From assembly GCF_021353235.1 (NCBI RefSeq), contig NZ_JAJTWT010000001.1, positions 620,001 to 684,000 on the forward strand: a stretch of 64,000 nucleotides of DNA. The letters run 5' to 3'. The notes below the pieces were generated by a model, which saw only the letters and a program-made list of their open reading frames with translations, was not told the origin of the DNA and searched no databases. Shown one piece after another: positions 1-7,863 of the stretch (position 1 is its first letter; every line of letters begins with the position of its first letter). This stretch comes from Pelomonas caseinilytica. GTDB taxonomy: Bacteria > Pseudomonadota > Gammaproteobacteria > Burkholderiales > Burkholderiaceae_C. A program made the position numbers and the translations under genes.

Positions 1-351
1 GGCTTCTTCGACTTCTACTTCGCCGGCGTCGACACCTGGCTGTTCGACCTGGCCGTCTGCCTGAACGACTGGTGCATCGACCTGGCGGACGGCCGCCTCG
101 TCGAGGACAGGGCGGCGGCCTTCGTCGCCGCCTACGAGGGCGTCAGGCCGCTGACCGGCGCCGAGCATCGCCTGCTGCCGGCCCTGATGCGCGCGGCGGC
201 GCTGCGCTTCTGGGTGTCGCGGCTGTTCGACCTGCACCTGCCGCGCGAGGCCAGCCTGCTCAAGGCCCACGACCCGCGCCACTTCGAGCGCGTGCTGCGC
301 CAACGCATCGCCAGGCCCTGGCATGCCCTGCATGGCGGAGCGGCTGAATGA
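1..351 (+). CDS. thrB: Homoserine kinase, C-terminal part (5' end outside window)
   Basis: The frame is open from base 1 and ends with TGA at 349-351, giving the last 116 residues. It contains an [17 protein letters not shown] stretch followed by CLNDWCID and a C-terminal [10 protein letters not shown] segment, which fits the phosphotransferase-fold (type II) homoserine kinase of proteobacteria. That enzyme phosphorylates homoserine with ATP in the cytoplasm, the step before threonine synthase. The next gene, a BPSS1780-family membrane protein, is a frequent neighbour in Burkholderiales. The catalytic N-terminal half is missing from the window, so the call rests on the C-terminal lobe. Confidence 0.8.
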   Translation, partial: GFFDFYFAGVDTWLFDLAVCLNDWCIDLADGRLVEDRAAAFVAAYEGVRPLTGAEHRLLPALMRAAALRFWVSRLFDLHLPREASLLKAHDPRHFERVLRQRIARPWHALHGGAAE

Positions 352-433
352 GCCGCGCCGCGCCGGCCCGCCCCAGGCAAGCGGCCATTCCCCCGGGGGA
401 TCGCGCGATGCATGCATCGCGCGAGGGTCTGGC

Positions 434-1261
434 ATGACCATGCAGTTGCACCTCCAGCAGGTGCCGGCCCGTAACGGCCGGCTATGGATACGCCACGGCT
501 TCAAGGTCTTCCAGCGCCAGCCCTGGGCCTTCTCGATGGGCATCCTCACGCTGTCGCTGTGCTCCAAGCTGCTCATCCTGGTGCTGCCGGGCCTCGGCAC
601 GGCGCTGCTGCTGGCGGTCATGCCCCTGGTCTCGCTGGGCTTCATGCTCGCCACCCACCTGACGCTGCAGCGCAAGCGGCCCGACGTCGCCACCTTCCTG
701 AGCCCGCTGCGCCTGACGCCCGAACGCAGCCGCCGCCAGCTGCTGCTGTGCCTGCTCTACCTCGTCGGCATCTCGGCCGTCATGGGCCTGGCCTACTGGA
801 TCGACGGGGGCAGCTCCGAGCGACTGCAGGAGCTGATGGCCGCCGGCAAGGACAAGGACGCCATCGACGCCGCGGCGACCGATCCGCGCCTGGTCTGGAG
901 CGGGCTGACCTTCGGCCTGGGCATGCTGGCCCTGTCGGTGCCCTTCTGGCATGCGCCCGCCCTCGTGCACTGGGGCGGCCAGGGCGTGGCCCAGGCGCTG
1001 TTCTCCAGCACCCTGGCCCTGTGGCGCAACAAGACGGCCTTCCTGCTCAACGGGCTGCTCTGGGGCGCCCTCATCGCCGGCTGGTTCGCCGCGATGCTGC
1101 TGCTGGCCGGCATGCTCGGCCTGGCCCTGGACCCCGCCCTGGCCCTGCAGATCACCGGGCTGATGCTGTCGCCGGTCTACTACGCGTCGCTGTACTTCAC
1201 ATTCGTCGACTGCTTCATGTTCGGCGCGCCGAGCGACGTGCTGAGCCGCACCGACGCCTAA
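434..1261 (+). CDS. BPSS1780-family membrane protein
   Basis: A 275-residue protein starting MTMQLHLQQVPARNG. It has an N-terminal amphipathic stretch (WIRHGFKVFQRQPWAF) and then about five to six hydrophobic segments: around residues 35-75, 110-130, 160-180, 210-240 and 250-270. This N-terminus and topology match the BPSS1780 family of Burkholderiales inner-membrane proteins, whose function is unknown. The start at 434 was chosen over the in-frame 323 because the extra residues read as non-membrane, basic, shadow-like sequence and overlap the end of thrB. It lies 82 bp after thrB and overlaps the stop of the convergent thioesterase gene by 4 bp. Confidence 0.8.
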   Translation: MTMQLHLQQVPARNGRLWIRHGFKVFQRQPWAFSMGILTLSLCSKLLILVLPGLGTALLLAVMPLVSLGFMLATHLTLQRKRPDVATFLSPLRLTPERSRRQLLLCLLYLVGISAVMGLAYWIDGGSSERLQELMAAGKDKDAIDAAATDPRLVWSGLTFGLGMLALSVPFWHAPALVHWGGQGVAQALFSSTLALWRNKTAFLLNGLLWGALIAGWFAAMLLLAGMLGLALDPALALQITGLMLSPVYYASLYFTFVDCFMFGAPSDVLSRTDA

Positions 1262-1677
1262 CGCTGCGGCGGGATGGCGTAGGTGCCCACGGCGTGGGCG
1301 ACGGGCTCCTCCTCGCCTTCCGAGCTGATCCACACCTCGCCCACGGCCAGCGACTTGCCCAGCTTCATGAGCCGGCAGCGGGCGATGACGCGGCGGTCGG
1401 CCCGCGGCTTGCGCAGGAAGTTCACCGTCAGGCTGGTCGTCACCGCCAGCGGCACGATGCCCACGCGGGCCAGGATGGCGACGTAGAGGGCCACGTCGGC
1501 CAACGTCATCATCACTGGGCCCGACACCGTGCCCCCAGGCCGCAGTTCGGTCTCGCCGATCGGGTGGGCCATGACGACACCGTCGTCATCGATGGCTTCC
1601 AGCGTGCAGCGAGTCTGCGGGAACTCGGCCTTCAGGAAGGCGTCGAGCTCCGCCTGGGTGGGGCGGGGATCGGTCAT
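1258..1677 (-). CDS. PaaI-family (hotdog fold) thioesterase
   Basis: A 139-residue protein with the hotdog thioesterase pattern: a PGGTVSGPVMMTLADVALYVAI helix region near residues 50-70, then VTTSLTVNFLRKP, then a C-terminal strand ending HAVGTYAIP. PaaI-type proteins hydrolyse acyl- or aryl-CoA thioesters in the cytoplasm. The usual Asp/Glu-bearing helix is present as TLADVA. The start MTDPRPTQ at 1677 was preferred to the longer frame up to 1767, which would overlap the divergent methyltransferase gene. Substrate cannot be inferred from the sequence. Confidence 0.8.
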   Translation of the reverse strand: MTDPRPTQAELDAFLKAEFPQTRCTLEAIDDDGVVMAHPIGETELRPGGTVSGPVMMTLADVALYVAILARVGIVPLAVTTSLTVNFLRKPRADRRVIARCRLMKLGKSLAVGEVWISSEGEEEPVAHAVGTYAIPPQR

Positions 1678-1741
1678 GGCGAATTTGCAAGCAATTGCGA
1701 AGGCAGCGGCGGCGAGCCTAGCATCGCCCCAGAATCGGCCC

Positions 1742-2554
1742 ATGGACCTCGACGACCGGGGCTTCACGGGCTCCGTCCCCCAGCTCTACGAGCGCTACAT
1801 GGTGCCGCTGATCTTCGAACCCTATGCGGTCGACCTGGCGGCACGCGCCGCTGCGTTGCGCCCCACCCAGGTGCTGGAGATCGCCGCCGGCACCGGCATG
1901 CTGACGCGCCGCCTCGCGGCCGAGCTGCCCCCGCAGACCGATATCGTCGCCAGCGACCTCAACGCCACCATGCTCGACATGGCCGCGACGCTGGGCACCG
2001 GGCGGCCCGTGCAATGGCGGCTGGCCGACGCCATGGAGCTGCCCTTCGAGGACGCCGGCTTCGACCTCGTGGCCTGCCAGTTCGGCGCCATGTTCTTCCC
2101 CGACCGGCCGCACGCCTTCGCCGAGGTGCGGCGCGTGCTGAAGCCGGGCGGCATCTTACTGTTCAACGTCTGGGACCACATCGACAGCAACGAGCTGGCC
2201 GAGACCGTGACCCACGCCCTGGCCCAGGTCTTTCCGGACGACCCGCCGCGCTTCCTCGCCCGCACGCCGCACGGCTACCACGACGTGGACCAGCTGCGGA
2301 CCGACCTCGCCGCCGCGGGCTTCGAGCACGAGGCCGACGTGGTCACCCTGCCGCTGCGCGCATGCGCCGAGTCGCCCTCGCACCCGGCGCTGGGCTATTG
2401 CCAGGGCACGCCGCTGCGGGGCGAACTCGAGGCGCGCGCGCCGGGCCGGCTGCCCGAGCTGACGGCCCATGTGGCCCAGGCCATCGGCGAGCGCTTCGGC
2501 GTCGGCGCCATCGACACGCTGATGCAGGCCCACGTCGTCATCGTGGGTCGGTAG
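1742..2554 (+). CDS. Class I SAM-dependent methyltransferase
   Basis: A 270-residue protein with a standard Rossmann methyltransferase core. Motif I reads VLEIAAGTGMLT (residues about 41-52), followed by an acidic SAM-binding strand (IVASDLNATML), and motif IV/post-I regions FDLVACQFGAMFFPD and RVLKPGGILLFNVWDH. These are typical of the UbiE/Methyltransf_11 group acting on small molecules. It is divergent from the thioesterase at 1677, with 64 bp between starts. A longer in-frame start at 1529 exists but runs antisense through the thioesterase, so ATG 1742 was chosen. Substrate unknown. Confidence 0.8.
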   Translation: MDLDDRGFTGSVPQLYERYMVPLIFEPYAVDLAARAAALRPTQVLEIAAGTGMLTRRLAAELPPQTDIVASDLNATMLDMAATLGTGRPVQWRLADAMELPFEDAGFDLVACQFGAMFFPDRPHAFAEVRRVLKPGGILLFNVWDHIDSNELAETVTHALAQVFPDDPPRFLARTPHGYHDVDQLRTDLAAAGFEHEADVVTLPLRACAESPSHPALGYCQGTPLRGELEARAPGRLPELTAHVAQAIGERFGVGAIDTLMQAHVVIVGR

Positions 2555-2617
2555 AGCCCGCGTCCGCCGCCACGAACGATTGTGGCAAGCTGTCGGCGTG
2601 CAAACTCCGGAGGCGCC

Positions 2618-2830
2618 ATGGACACCCACTTTGAAACGCTGGAAGCCGAGGTGCTGAAACTGCCTCCTGCGCAACGGACCAAGCTGCTGGACCGTGTGGT
2701 CGCCAGCCTTGATGCCGACGCGGCGCGGGACGCGGCATGGGATGCCGTGGCGGCCCAGCGTGAGGCGGAGTCCGTCGAGTTCGAACCGCTTGAAAAGGTC
2801 CTGGCACGCCTGCGCGACGAGAACGCGTGA
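2618..2830 (+). CDS. Addiction-module antitoxin (TIGR02574-like)
   Basis: A 70-residue acidic protein: LKLPPAQRTKLLDRVVASLD followed by DAAWDAVAAQREAESVEFEPLEKVLARLR. The 'lpp..r..L.e.ll.SLd' N-terminus and the C-terminal 'w.....R..e...g...p...vla.lr' pattern are typical of the short antitoxin that precedes ParE/RelE-type toxins. ATG at 2618 has a GGAG ribosome site at 2609-2612. Its stop overlaps the toxin start (GTGA at 2827-2830), so translation is probably coupled. It would bind and neutralise the ParE-like partner and repress its own promoter, by analogy with the family. Confidence 0.85.
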   Translation: MDTHFETLEAEVLKLPPAQRTKLLDRVVASLDADAARDAAWDAVAAQREAESVEFEPLEKVLARLRDENA

Positions 2831-3120
2831 GCCGCTCCATCCACCGTCTGGCTGCCGAAGAACTGGCAGCCGCTTTCCGCTTCTACCGACGGGAAGCCGG
2901 TCTCGGCATCGCCCTGCGCTTTCTCGACGAATTCGAGCGCGTCGCCCAGCTCATTGAACGCCAGCCTGAGCTGGGTACGCCAACCAACGCCGGCCGCCGC
3001 AGCTACCCGCTCCACGATTTCCCCTACACGGTGATCTACACCGGCACACCGGAAGGCCTGCGCATCCTCGTCGTGCGTCACCAGCACCGTGATCCGGCTC
3101 TCGGCGAAAGGCGACGCTGA
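2827..3120 (+). CDS. RelE/ParE-family toxin
   Basis: A 97-residue basic protein. It shows the ParE/RelE fold signature: an N-terminal helical pair (AAEELAAAFRFYRREAGLGIALRFLDEFERVAQLI), then PELGTPTNAGRRSYPLHDFPYTVIY and a final strand LRILVVRHQHRDP. The R-x-y-pl--FPY-v-Y core is characteristic. Start is GTG, overlapping the antitoxin stop. ParE toxins poison DNA gyrase whereas RelE members cleave mRNA; the sequence looks more ParE-like but the target is not proven. The gene ends exactly where the convergent uvrD-type gene ends (3121). Confidence 0.85.
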   Translation: MSRSIHRLAAEELAAAFRFYRREAGLGIALRFLDEFERVAQLIERQPELGTPTNAGRRSYPLHDFPYTVIYTGTPEGLRILVVRHQHRDPALGERRR

Positions 3121-5481
3121 TCAATCAATCGGCGTCAGCTTGGCGACCGACAGCGCCAGCCACTTGGTGCCATGGCGGCCGAAGTTGACCTGGGCGCGCG
3201 CGTCGGCACCGCTGCCTTCCAGGGTCAGCAGCACGCCTTCGCCGAACTTGGTGTGGAAGACGCCCTTGCCGACCCTCAGGCCGCCGTGCTCGTCGGACAC
3301 CTTGGGCTTCATGCTGGCCGGCACCGGCGGCTCGACCCACGCGGGCTTGTCGACCCGACCGGCGCCCACCATGCCCTTCAGGCCCGAGCCGCGCGCCCAG
3401 GCCTGCTGGTACTCGCGGGCGAAGCCCGAGCCGAAACCCTGGTTGCGCGGCGTCAGCCATTTCAGCGCCTCTTCGGGCAGCTCGTCGAAGAACCGGCTCT
3501 TGACGTGATAACGGGTCTGTCCGTGCAGCATGCGCGTCTGGCAGAAGCTCAAGGACAGCTTCTTGCGCGCCCGGGTGATGGCCACGTACATCAGCCGCCG
3601 CTCCTCCTCCAGCCCGTCGTGGTCGGACATGGAGTTCTCGTGCGGGAACAGGCCCTCCTCCAGGCCGGTGATGAAGACGGCGTCGAACTCCAGCCCCTTG
3701 GCGGAGTGGACCGTCATCAGCTGCACCGCGTCCTGCCCGGCCTGGGCCTGGTTGTCGCCGGCCTCCAGGGAGGCATGCGTCAGGAAGGCCACCAGCGGCG
3801 ACATGATCTCGCCGGTCTCGGCATCGGGCACCGCCCCCGGCGTGCCGGGCTCGGCCACTTCGTCCACCGGCAGGCCCACGGCGTTCTTGCCGAAGCCCTC
3901 CTGCATGACGAAGGCCTCCGCGGCATTGACCAGTTCGTCGAGGTTTTCCAGGCGCTCGGCGCCGTCCTTGTCGGTGCGGTAGAAGTCCGCCAGGCCCGAG
4001 GTCTCCAGCACCTGCTCGATGATCTCCCGCAGCGTCAGCCCCTGGGTGAGGTTGCGCGTGGAGTCGATGAGGTTGGCGAAGGCCACCAGGTTGCTGCCGC
4101 CCTTGCCGGGCACCGCCGAGACGGTCTGGTAGAGGCTGCGGCCGCTGGCCTTGGCCAGGTCCTGCAGGGTCTCCAGCGTCTTGGCGCCGATGCCCCGGGT
4201 CGGGAAGTTCACGACGCGCAGGAAGCTGGTGTCGTCACTGGGGTTCTCCAGCAGGCGCAGGTAGGCCAGCGCATGCTTGACCTCGGCCCGCTCGAAGAAG
4301 CGCAGGCCGCCATAGACGCGGTAGGGGATGCCCGCGTTGAAGAGGGCCGACTCGATCACCCGTGACTGCGCGTTGCTGCGGTAGAGGACGGCGATCTCCT
4401 GCCGGTCCAGCCCGCCGCGGTGGAGGCTCTGCACCTCCTCGATGACCCACTGCGCCTCGGCGAAGTCGCTCGGCGCCTCGTAGACGCGGATGGGCTCGCC
4501 CAGGCCCGCATCGGTGCGCAGCGTCTTGCCCAGGCGCTGGGTGTTGCGGCTGATCAGCTCGTTCGCGGCGTCGAGGATGTGGCCGAAGCTGCGGTAGTTC
4601 TGCTCCAGCTTGATGACGCGCTTGACGCGGTACTCGCGCTCGAAGTCGGCCATGTTGCCCACGCGCGCGCCGCGGAAGGCGTAGATGCTCTGGTCGTCGT
4701 CGCCGACGGCCAGCAGGCTCTGGCCCGTGCCGGCGCCCGGCGGGGCGAACATCTTGAGCCAGGCGTACTGCAGCTTGTTGGTGTCTTGGAATTCGTCGAC
4801 CAGGATGTGGCGGAAGCGCCGCTGGTAATGCTCGCGCACGGCGGGGTTGTCGCGCAGCAGCTCGTAGGTGCGCAGCATCAGCTCGGCGAAATCCACCACG
4901 CCCTCGCGCTGGCACTGGTCCTCGTAGTTGGCGTAGATCTCGACGAGCTTGCGAGTCTGCTCGTCGCGGATCTCCACGTCGCCGGGGCGCAGGCCGTCCT
5001 CCTTGCAGCCGGCGATGAACCAGCCCACCTGCTTGGGCACGAAGCGCTCCTCGTCGAGCTTCATGGCCTTGATGACGCGCTTGACGGCCGAGGTGGTGTC
5101 GCTGGCGTCCAGGATCTGGAAGGCCTGCGGCAGGTGGGCCAGCTTCCAGTGCGAGCGCAGGAAGCGGTTGCACAGGCCATGAAACGTGCCGATCCACATG
5201 CCGCGCACGTTGAAGGGCAGCATGGCCGACAGCCGCGTGAGCATCTCCTTGGCCGCCTTGTTGGTGAAGGTCACGGCCATCACGCCGGCGGGGCCTACCT
5301 GCCCCGTCTGCAGCAGCCAGGCGATGCGCGTCGTCAGTACCCGGGTCTTGCCCGAACCGGCACCGGCGAGGATGAGGGCCGGCTCGGGGGCCGCCGTCAC
5401 GGCGGCGAGCTGCTCGGGGTTGAGGTTCTTGAGGAGGGGGCTGTGCAGGGCTGCAGCGTCAGCCTCGGGCGCGGGATTCAT
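3121..5481 (-). CDS. uvrD: UvrD/Rep-family superfamily 1 DNA helicase
   Basis: A 786-residue ATP-dependent 3'-5' helicase. Walker A is AGAGSGKT at residues 39-46; further motifs include a VDEFQDTN Walker B, GDDDQSIYAFRGA, LEQNYRS, VMAVTFTNKAA, LMTVHSAKGLEFD and YVAITRARKKL, all in the order expected for UvrD-type enzymes. The C-terminus carries a Tudor-like tail (GEGVLLTLEGS...VNFGRHGTKWL). UvrD unwinds DNA in nucleotide excision and mismatch repair. Length is slightly longer than E. coli UvrD because of an insert with a long acidic loop around residues 530-570. A Rep-like role cannot be excluded. Confidence 0.92.
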   Translation of the reverse strand: MNPAPEADAAALHSPLLKNLNPEQLAAVTAAPEPALILAGAGSGKTRVLTTRIAWLLQTGQVGPAGVMAVTFTNKAAKEMLTRLSAMLPFNVRGMWIGTFHGLCNRFLRSHWKLAHLPQAFQILDASDTTSAVKRVIKAMKLDEERFVPKQVGWFIAGCKEDGLRPGDVEIRDEQTRKLVEIYANYEDQCQREGVVDFAELMLRTYELLRDNPAVREHYQRRFRHILVDEFQDTNKLQYAWLKMFAPPGAGTGQSLLAVGDDDQSIYAFRGARVGNMADFEREYRVKRVIKLEQNYRSFGHILDAANELISRNTQRLGKTLRTDAGLGEPIRVYEAPSDFAEAQWVIEEVQSLHRGGLDRQEIAVLYRSNAQSRVIESALFNAGIPYRVYGGLRFFERAEVKHALAYLRLLENPSDDTSFLRVVNFPTRGIGAKTLETLQDLAKASGRSLYQTVSAVPGKGGSNLVAFANLIDSTRNLTQGLTLREIIEQVLETSGLADFYRTDKDGAERLENLDELVNAAEAFVMQEGFGKNAVGLPVDEVAEPGTPGAVPDAETGEIMSPLVAFLTHASLEAGDNQAQAGQDAVQLMTVHSAKGLEFDAVFITGLEEGLFPHENSMSDHDGLEEERRLMYVAITRARKKLSLSFCQTRMLHGQTRYHVKSRFFDELPEEALKWLTPRNQGFGSGFAREYQQAWARGSGLKGMVGAGRVDKPAWVEPPVPASMKPKVSDEHGGLRVGKGVFHTKFGEGVLLTLEGSGADARAQVNFGRHGTKWLALSVAKLTPID

Positions 5482-5500
5482 CGACGCATTTTACGGAGCC

Positions 5501-5776
5501 CTACCTGCGCCTGACCTTGCCCGCCCGGTCGGCCTTGGACCAGTCGTAGGCCTGGCCGTCGGGCGTGCGGCCCGCTTCCACGGCGGCCACGCCAGGCCGG
5601 CCGACGCTCTCCTCCAGCTCGGTGGAGATGCTGACGTGACGGCGACCCTCGCGGCGCTTCTCCTCGGCGCAGGCCAGGGCCTGCGTCAGCTGCAGGCCGC
5701 TGAATTCCTGACAGCTCGGTCTGGCGGCTGCCTCACCATCGTCTTCCAGCCAATACACCACGATGCCCAATGCCAT
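5501..5776 (-). CDS. Conserved hypothetical small protein
   Basis: A 91-residue protein, MALGIVVYWLEDD..., with an alpha/beta look (a hydrophobic first strand, a Leu/Ala helix LQLTQALACAEEKRREG, a strand HVSISTEL) and a conserved-looking C-terminus YDWSKADRAGKVRRR. I recall similar short proteins next to uvrD in Burkholderiales but know no function. It starts 45 bp from the divergent MarR-GNAT gene, and the palindrome at 5788-5800 lies between them, so it may share the regulator's operator. ATG 5776 is preferred over the in-frame 6073, which runs through the divergent gene. It is 19 bp upstream of uvrD and may be co-transcribed with it. Confidence 0.65.
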   Translation of the reverse strand: MALGIVVYWLEDDGEAAARPSCQEFSGLQLTQALACAEEKRREGRRHVSISTELEESVGRPGVAAVEAGRTPDGQAYDWSKADRAGKVRRR

Positions 5777-5787
5777 TCTCCATTTAA

Positions 5788-5800
5788 TTGCTAAAAGCAA
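5788..5800. promoter_or_regulatory. Perfect inverted repeat, likely MarR-type operator
   Basis: TTGCT-AAA-AGCAA is a perfect 5-bp inverted repeat with a 3-bp spacer. It sits in a locally AT-rich patch in the 45-bp gap between the divergent starts at 5776 and 5822. MarR dimers bind palindromes of this size, and the right-hand gene encodes a MarR domain, so autoregulation and control of the small left-hand gene are likely by inference. No binding data are implied. Confidence 0.55.
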
Positions 5801-5821
5801 GCATTCTGCGATGATGCCGCC

Positions 5822-6760
5822 ATGAACACCGCTGCCCAGGCGCAGGACGTCCGCGCCTTCAACCGCTTCTACACCCGCCGCATCGGCATGCTGGCTGCCA
5901 AGCTGGGCGGCAGCGACTTCACGCTGCCCGAGGCGCGCGTGCTGTGGGAGCTGGCCCATCATGCACCGGTCAGCGCCTCGGCCCTGAGCAAAAGCCTGCA
6001 GCTCGATGCTGGCTACCTCAGCCGGCTGCTGCGCGGCCTGAAGAACCGTGGGCTGCTGGCCGCGCAGCGCCATCCCAAGGACGCGCGCCAGACCCTGCTC
6101 AAGCTCAGCGCCGCCGGCAAGCGCGCCTTCGCGCCGCTGGACCGCGCCAGCCAGGCCGAGACGGAAGCCCTGCTGGAGCCGCTGTCGGCACCGCAGCGCC
6201 AGGCCCTGGTCGGCGCCATGTCACGCATCCATGCGGTGCTGGAGCCCGAGGCTTCGGCCGAGGTGGTGCTGCGCCCGCCCGCGCCGGGCGATCTCGGCTG
6301 GCTGGTCGAGCGGCACGGCGCGATCTACGCCGCCGAGTACGGGTTGAGCGCCGGCTTCGAAGCGCTGGTCGCCCGCATCTGCGCCGACTTCGTCGACCGC
6401 TTCAAGCCCGGACGCGAAGCCTGCTGGATCGCCGCGCGCGGCGGCGAAAGGCTGGGTGCCGTCATGCTCGTGCAGGCGCGCGACGAGGCCAGCGGCCGGC
6501 TGCGGCCCGGCGTCGCGCAGCTGCGCCTTCTGCTGCTGGAGCCGCATGCGCGCGGCCTCGGCCTGGGCAAGCGGCTGGTGCGCCAATGCAGCGACTTCGC
6601 CCGGGCCGCGGGCTACAGGCGCATCGTGCTCTGGACGCAAAGCGCGCTGACCGCGGCCCGTGCCATCTACGCCGCCGAGGGTTACCGCCTCGTCAGCAGC
6701 GAAGCCGTGAACAGCTTCGGGCAGGACGTGGTCAGCGAACACTGGGAGTTGGCGCTGTGA
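5822..6760 (+). CDS. MarR-family regulator fused to GNAT acetyltransferase
   Basis: A 312-residue two-domain protein. Residues 1-145 form a winged-helix MarR domain (RVLWELAHH, ASALSKSLQLDAGYLSRLLRGLKNRGLL, then a DARQTLLKLSAAGK wing). Residues about 150-312 form a GNAT domain with the acetyl-CoA pocket in ARGLGLGKRLVRQC and a C-terminal AIYAAEGYRLV strand. This fusion is a known architecture in proteobacteria; its acetyl acceptor is generally unknown. Its stop overlaps the GTG start of the YchJ gene (GTGA at 6757), so the two are translationally coupled. A palindromic operator candidate lies just upstream. Confidence 0.88.
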   Translation: MNTAAQAQDVRAFNRFYTRRIGMLAAKLGGSDFTLPEARVLWELAHHAPVSASALSKSLQLDAGYLSRLLRGLKNRGLLAAQRHPKDARQTLLKLSAAGKRAFAPLDRASQAETEALLEPLSAPQRQALVGAMSRIHAVLEPEASAEVVLRPPAPGDLGWLVERHGAIYAAEYGLSAGFEALVARICADFVDRFKPGREACWIAARGGERLGAVMLVQARDEASGRLRPGVAQLRLLLLEPHARGLGLGKRLVRQCSDFARAAGYRRIVLWTQSALTAARAIYAAEGYRLVSSEAVNSFGQDVVSEHWELAL

Positions 6761-7164
6761 CGGCGCCCTGCCCCTGCGGCTCCGGTCACGACTACCAGGC
6801 CTGTTGCGGCACCCTGCACGCGGCCTACGCCGCCGGCCAGGGCCTGGCGGCACCCACGCCCGAGGCGCTGATGCGCTCGCGCTACTGCGCCTTCGTGCTC
6901 GACCTGAGGCCCTACCTGCTGGCGAGCTGGCATGCGAGCACGCGACCGGCAGCGATCGAGCCACCGGAGCCTGGCCTGAAGTGGCTGGGTCTCGACATCA
7001 AGCGCACCGCCCTTCAGGACGCCGACCACGGCAGCGTCGAGTTCGTGGCCCGCAGCAAACTGGGCGGTCGAGCGCACCGGCTGCACGAGACCAGCCGCTT
7101 CGTGCGCGAGGGCGGCGAGTGGTTCTACGTCGATGGCCGCTTTGGGAACGGCCCGGAAAATTGA
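6757..7164 (+). CDS. YchJ-family protein (SEC-C motif)
   Basis: A 135-residue protein starting with GTG. The N-terminus carries the SEC-C zinc-binding motif, CPCGSGHDYQACCG, at residues 5-18. The following APTPEALMRSRYCAFV and YLLASWH segments and the C-terminal FVREGGEWFYVDG strand are characteristic of YchJ/UPF0225 proteins, which adopt a cystatin/NTF2-like fold. Function is not established; a role as a small metal-binding accessory protein is only a guess. It overlaps both neighbours by 4 bp (GTGA before it, TTGA after it), so three genes probably form one operon. Confidence 0.88.
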   Translation: MTAPCPCGSGHDYQACCGTLHAAYAAGQGLAAPTPEALMRSRYCAFVLDLRPYLLASWHASTRPAAIEPPEPGLKWLGLDIKRTALQDADHGSVEFVARSKLGGRAHRLHETSRFVREGGEWFYVDGRFGNGPEN

Positions 7165-7850
7165 CTCTGACCCCACTTTACGAGGACGAGCACCTCGTCG
7201 CCATCGACAAGCCGCCGGGCTTGCTGGTGCATCGCACCCAGTTGGCGGCGCACGAGGAGGTGGCCGCGCTGCAGTTGCTGCGTGACCAGCTGGGGCGGCC
7301 TGTATGGCCGGTGCATCGGCTGGACCGGGGGACGTCGGGCGTGCTGCTCTTCGCGCTGTCGGCAGAGGTCGCTTCGCGGCTGGGCGCGATGTTCGAGCAG
7401 GGCCTGATGGACAAGCGCTACCTTGCCCTCGTGCGCGGCTGGCCCGCGGAGGACGCGGGCGTCGTCGACCACCCGCTGGCGCGCGACCCCGAGCGGCCTT
7501 CGGCCGGGCAGCCGCTGCTGCAGGCGCAGACCCGCTGGCGGGTGCTGGCCCGCCTGGACTGGCCCATCGCCATCGATGCGCGCTTCGCCACCACCCGCGC
7601 GGCCTTGGTGGAGGCCGAGCCGCTGCAGGGCCGGCGCCACCAGATCCGGCGCCACCTCAAGCACATTGCCCATCCCATCCTCGGCGACGCCACCCACGGC
7701 AAGGGGCCGTTGAACCGGTCCGTCGCCGCCTACCTCGGCCAGCAGCGGCTGTGGCTCCACGCGCAGCGCCTGGCCTTCGTCCACCCGCTCACCGGGGCGC
7801 CGCTGCAGGTCGAAGCGCCCCCAGGCGCCGGCTGGCCTCTGCCGCCGTGA
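7161..7850 (+). CDS. truC: RluA-family pseudouridine synthase, TruC-like
   Basis: A 229-residue protein starting at TTG 7161, which overlaps the YchJ stop. The catalytic motif HRLDRGTSG places the nucleophilic aspartate at residue 55. The second conserved block, GRRHQIRRHLKHIAHPILGD, is also present. Length, the lack of an N-terminal S4 domain and the position of the aspartate fit TruC, which isomerises uridine 65 in certain tRNAs. Other RluA-type targets cannot be excluded from sequence alone. A GGAAAA stretch sits just upstream of the start. Confidence 0.82.
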   Translation: MTLTPLYEDEHLVAIDKPPGLLVHRTQLAAHEEVAALQLLRDQLGRPVWPVHRLDRGTSGVLLFALSAEVASRLGAMFEQGLMDKRYLALVRGWPAEDAGVVDHPLARDPERPSAGQPLLQAQTRWRVLARLDWPIAIDARFATTRAALVEAEPLQGRRHQIRRHLKHIAHPILGDATHGKGPLNRSVAAYLGQQRLWLHAQRLAFVHPLTGAPLQVEAPPGAGWPLPP

Positions 7851-7863
7851 AAGGGATGCGCGC

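Noticed and set aside
484-2634. 716-codon plus-strand frame spanning three genes
   Set aside because: It is out of frame with the BPSS1780 and methyltransferase genes and antisense to the thioesterase; composition is arginine/alanine-rich with no motif.
3172-4365. Long open frame on the plus strand
   Set aside because: It lies wholly antisense to the uvrD gene, lacks domain features and is composed of Gly/Ala/His/Arg/Gln-rich sequence typical of reverse-strand shadows in high-GC DNA.
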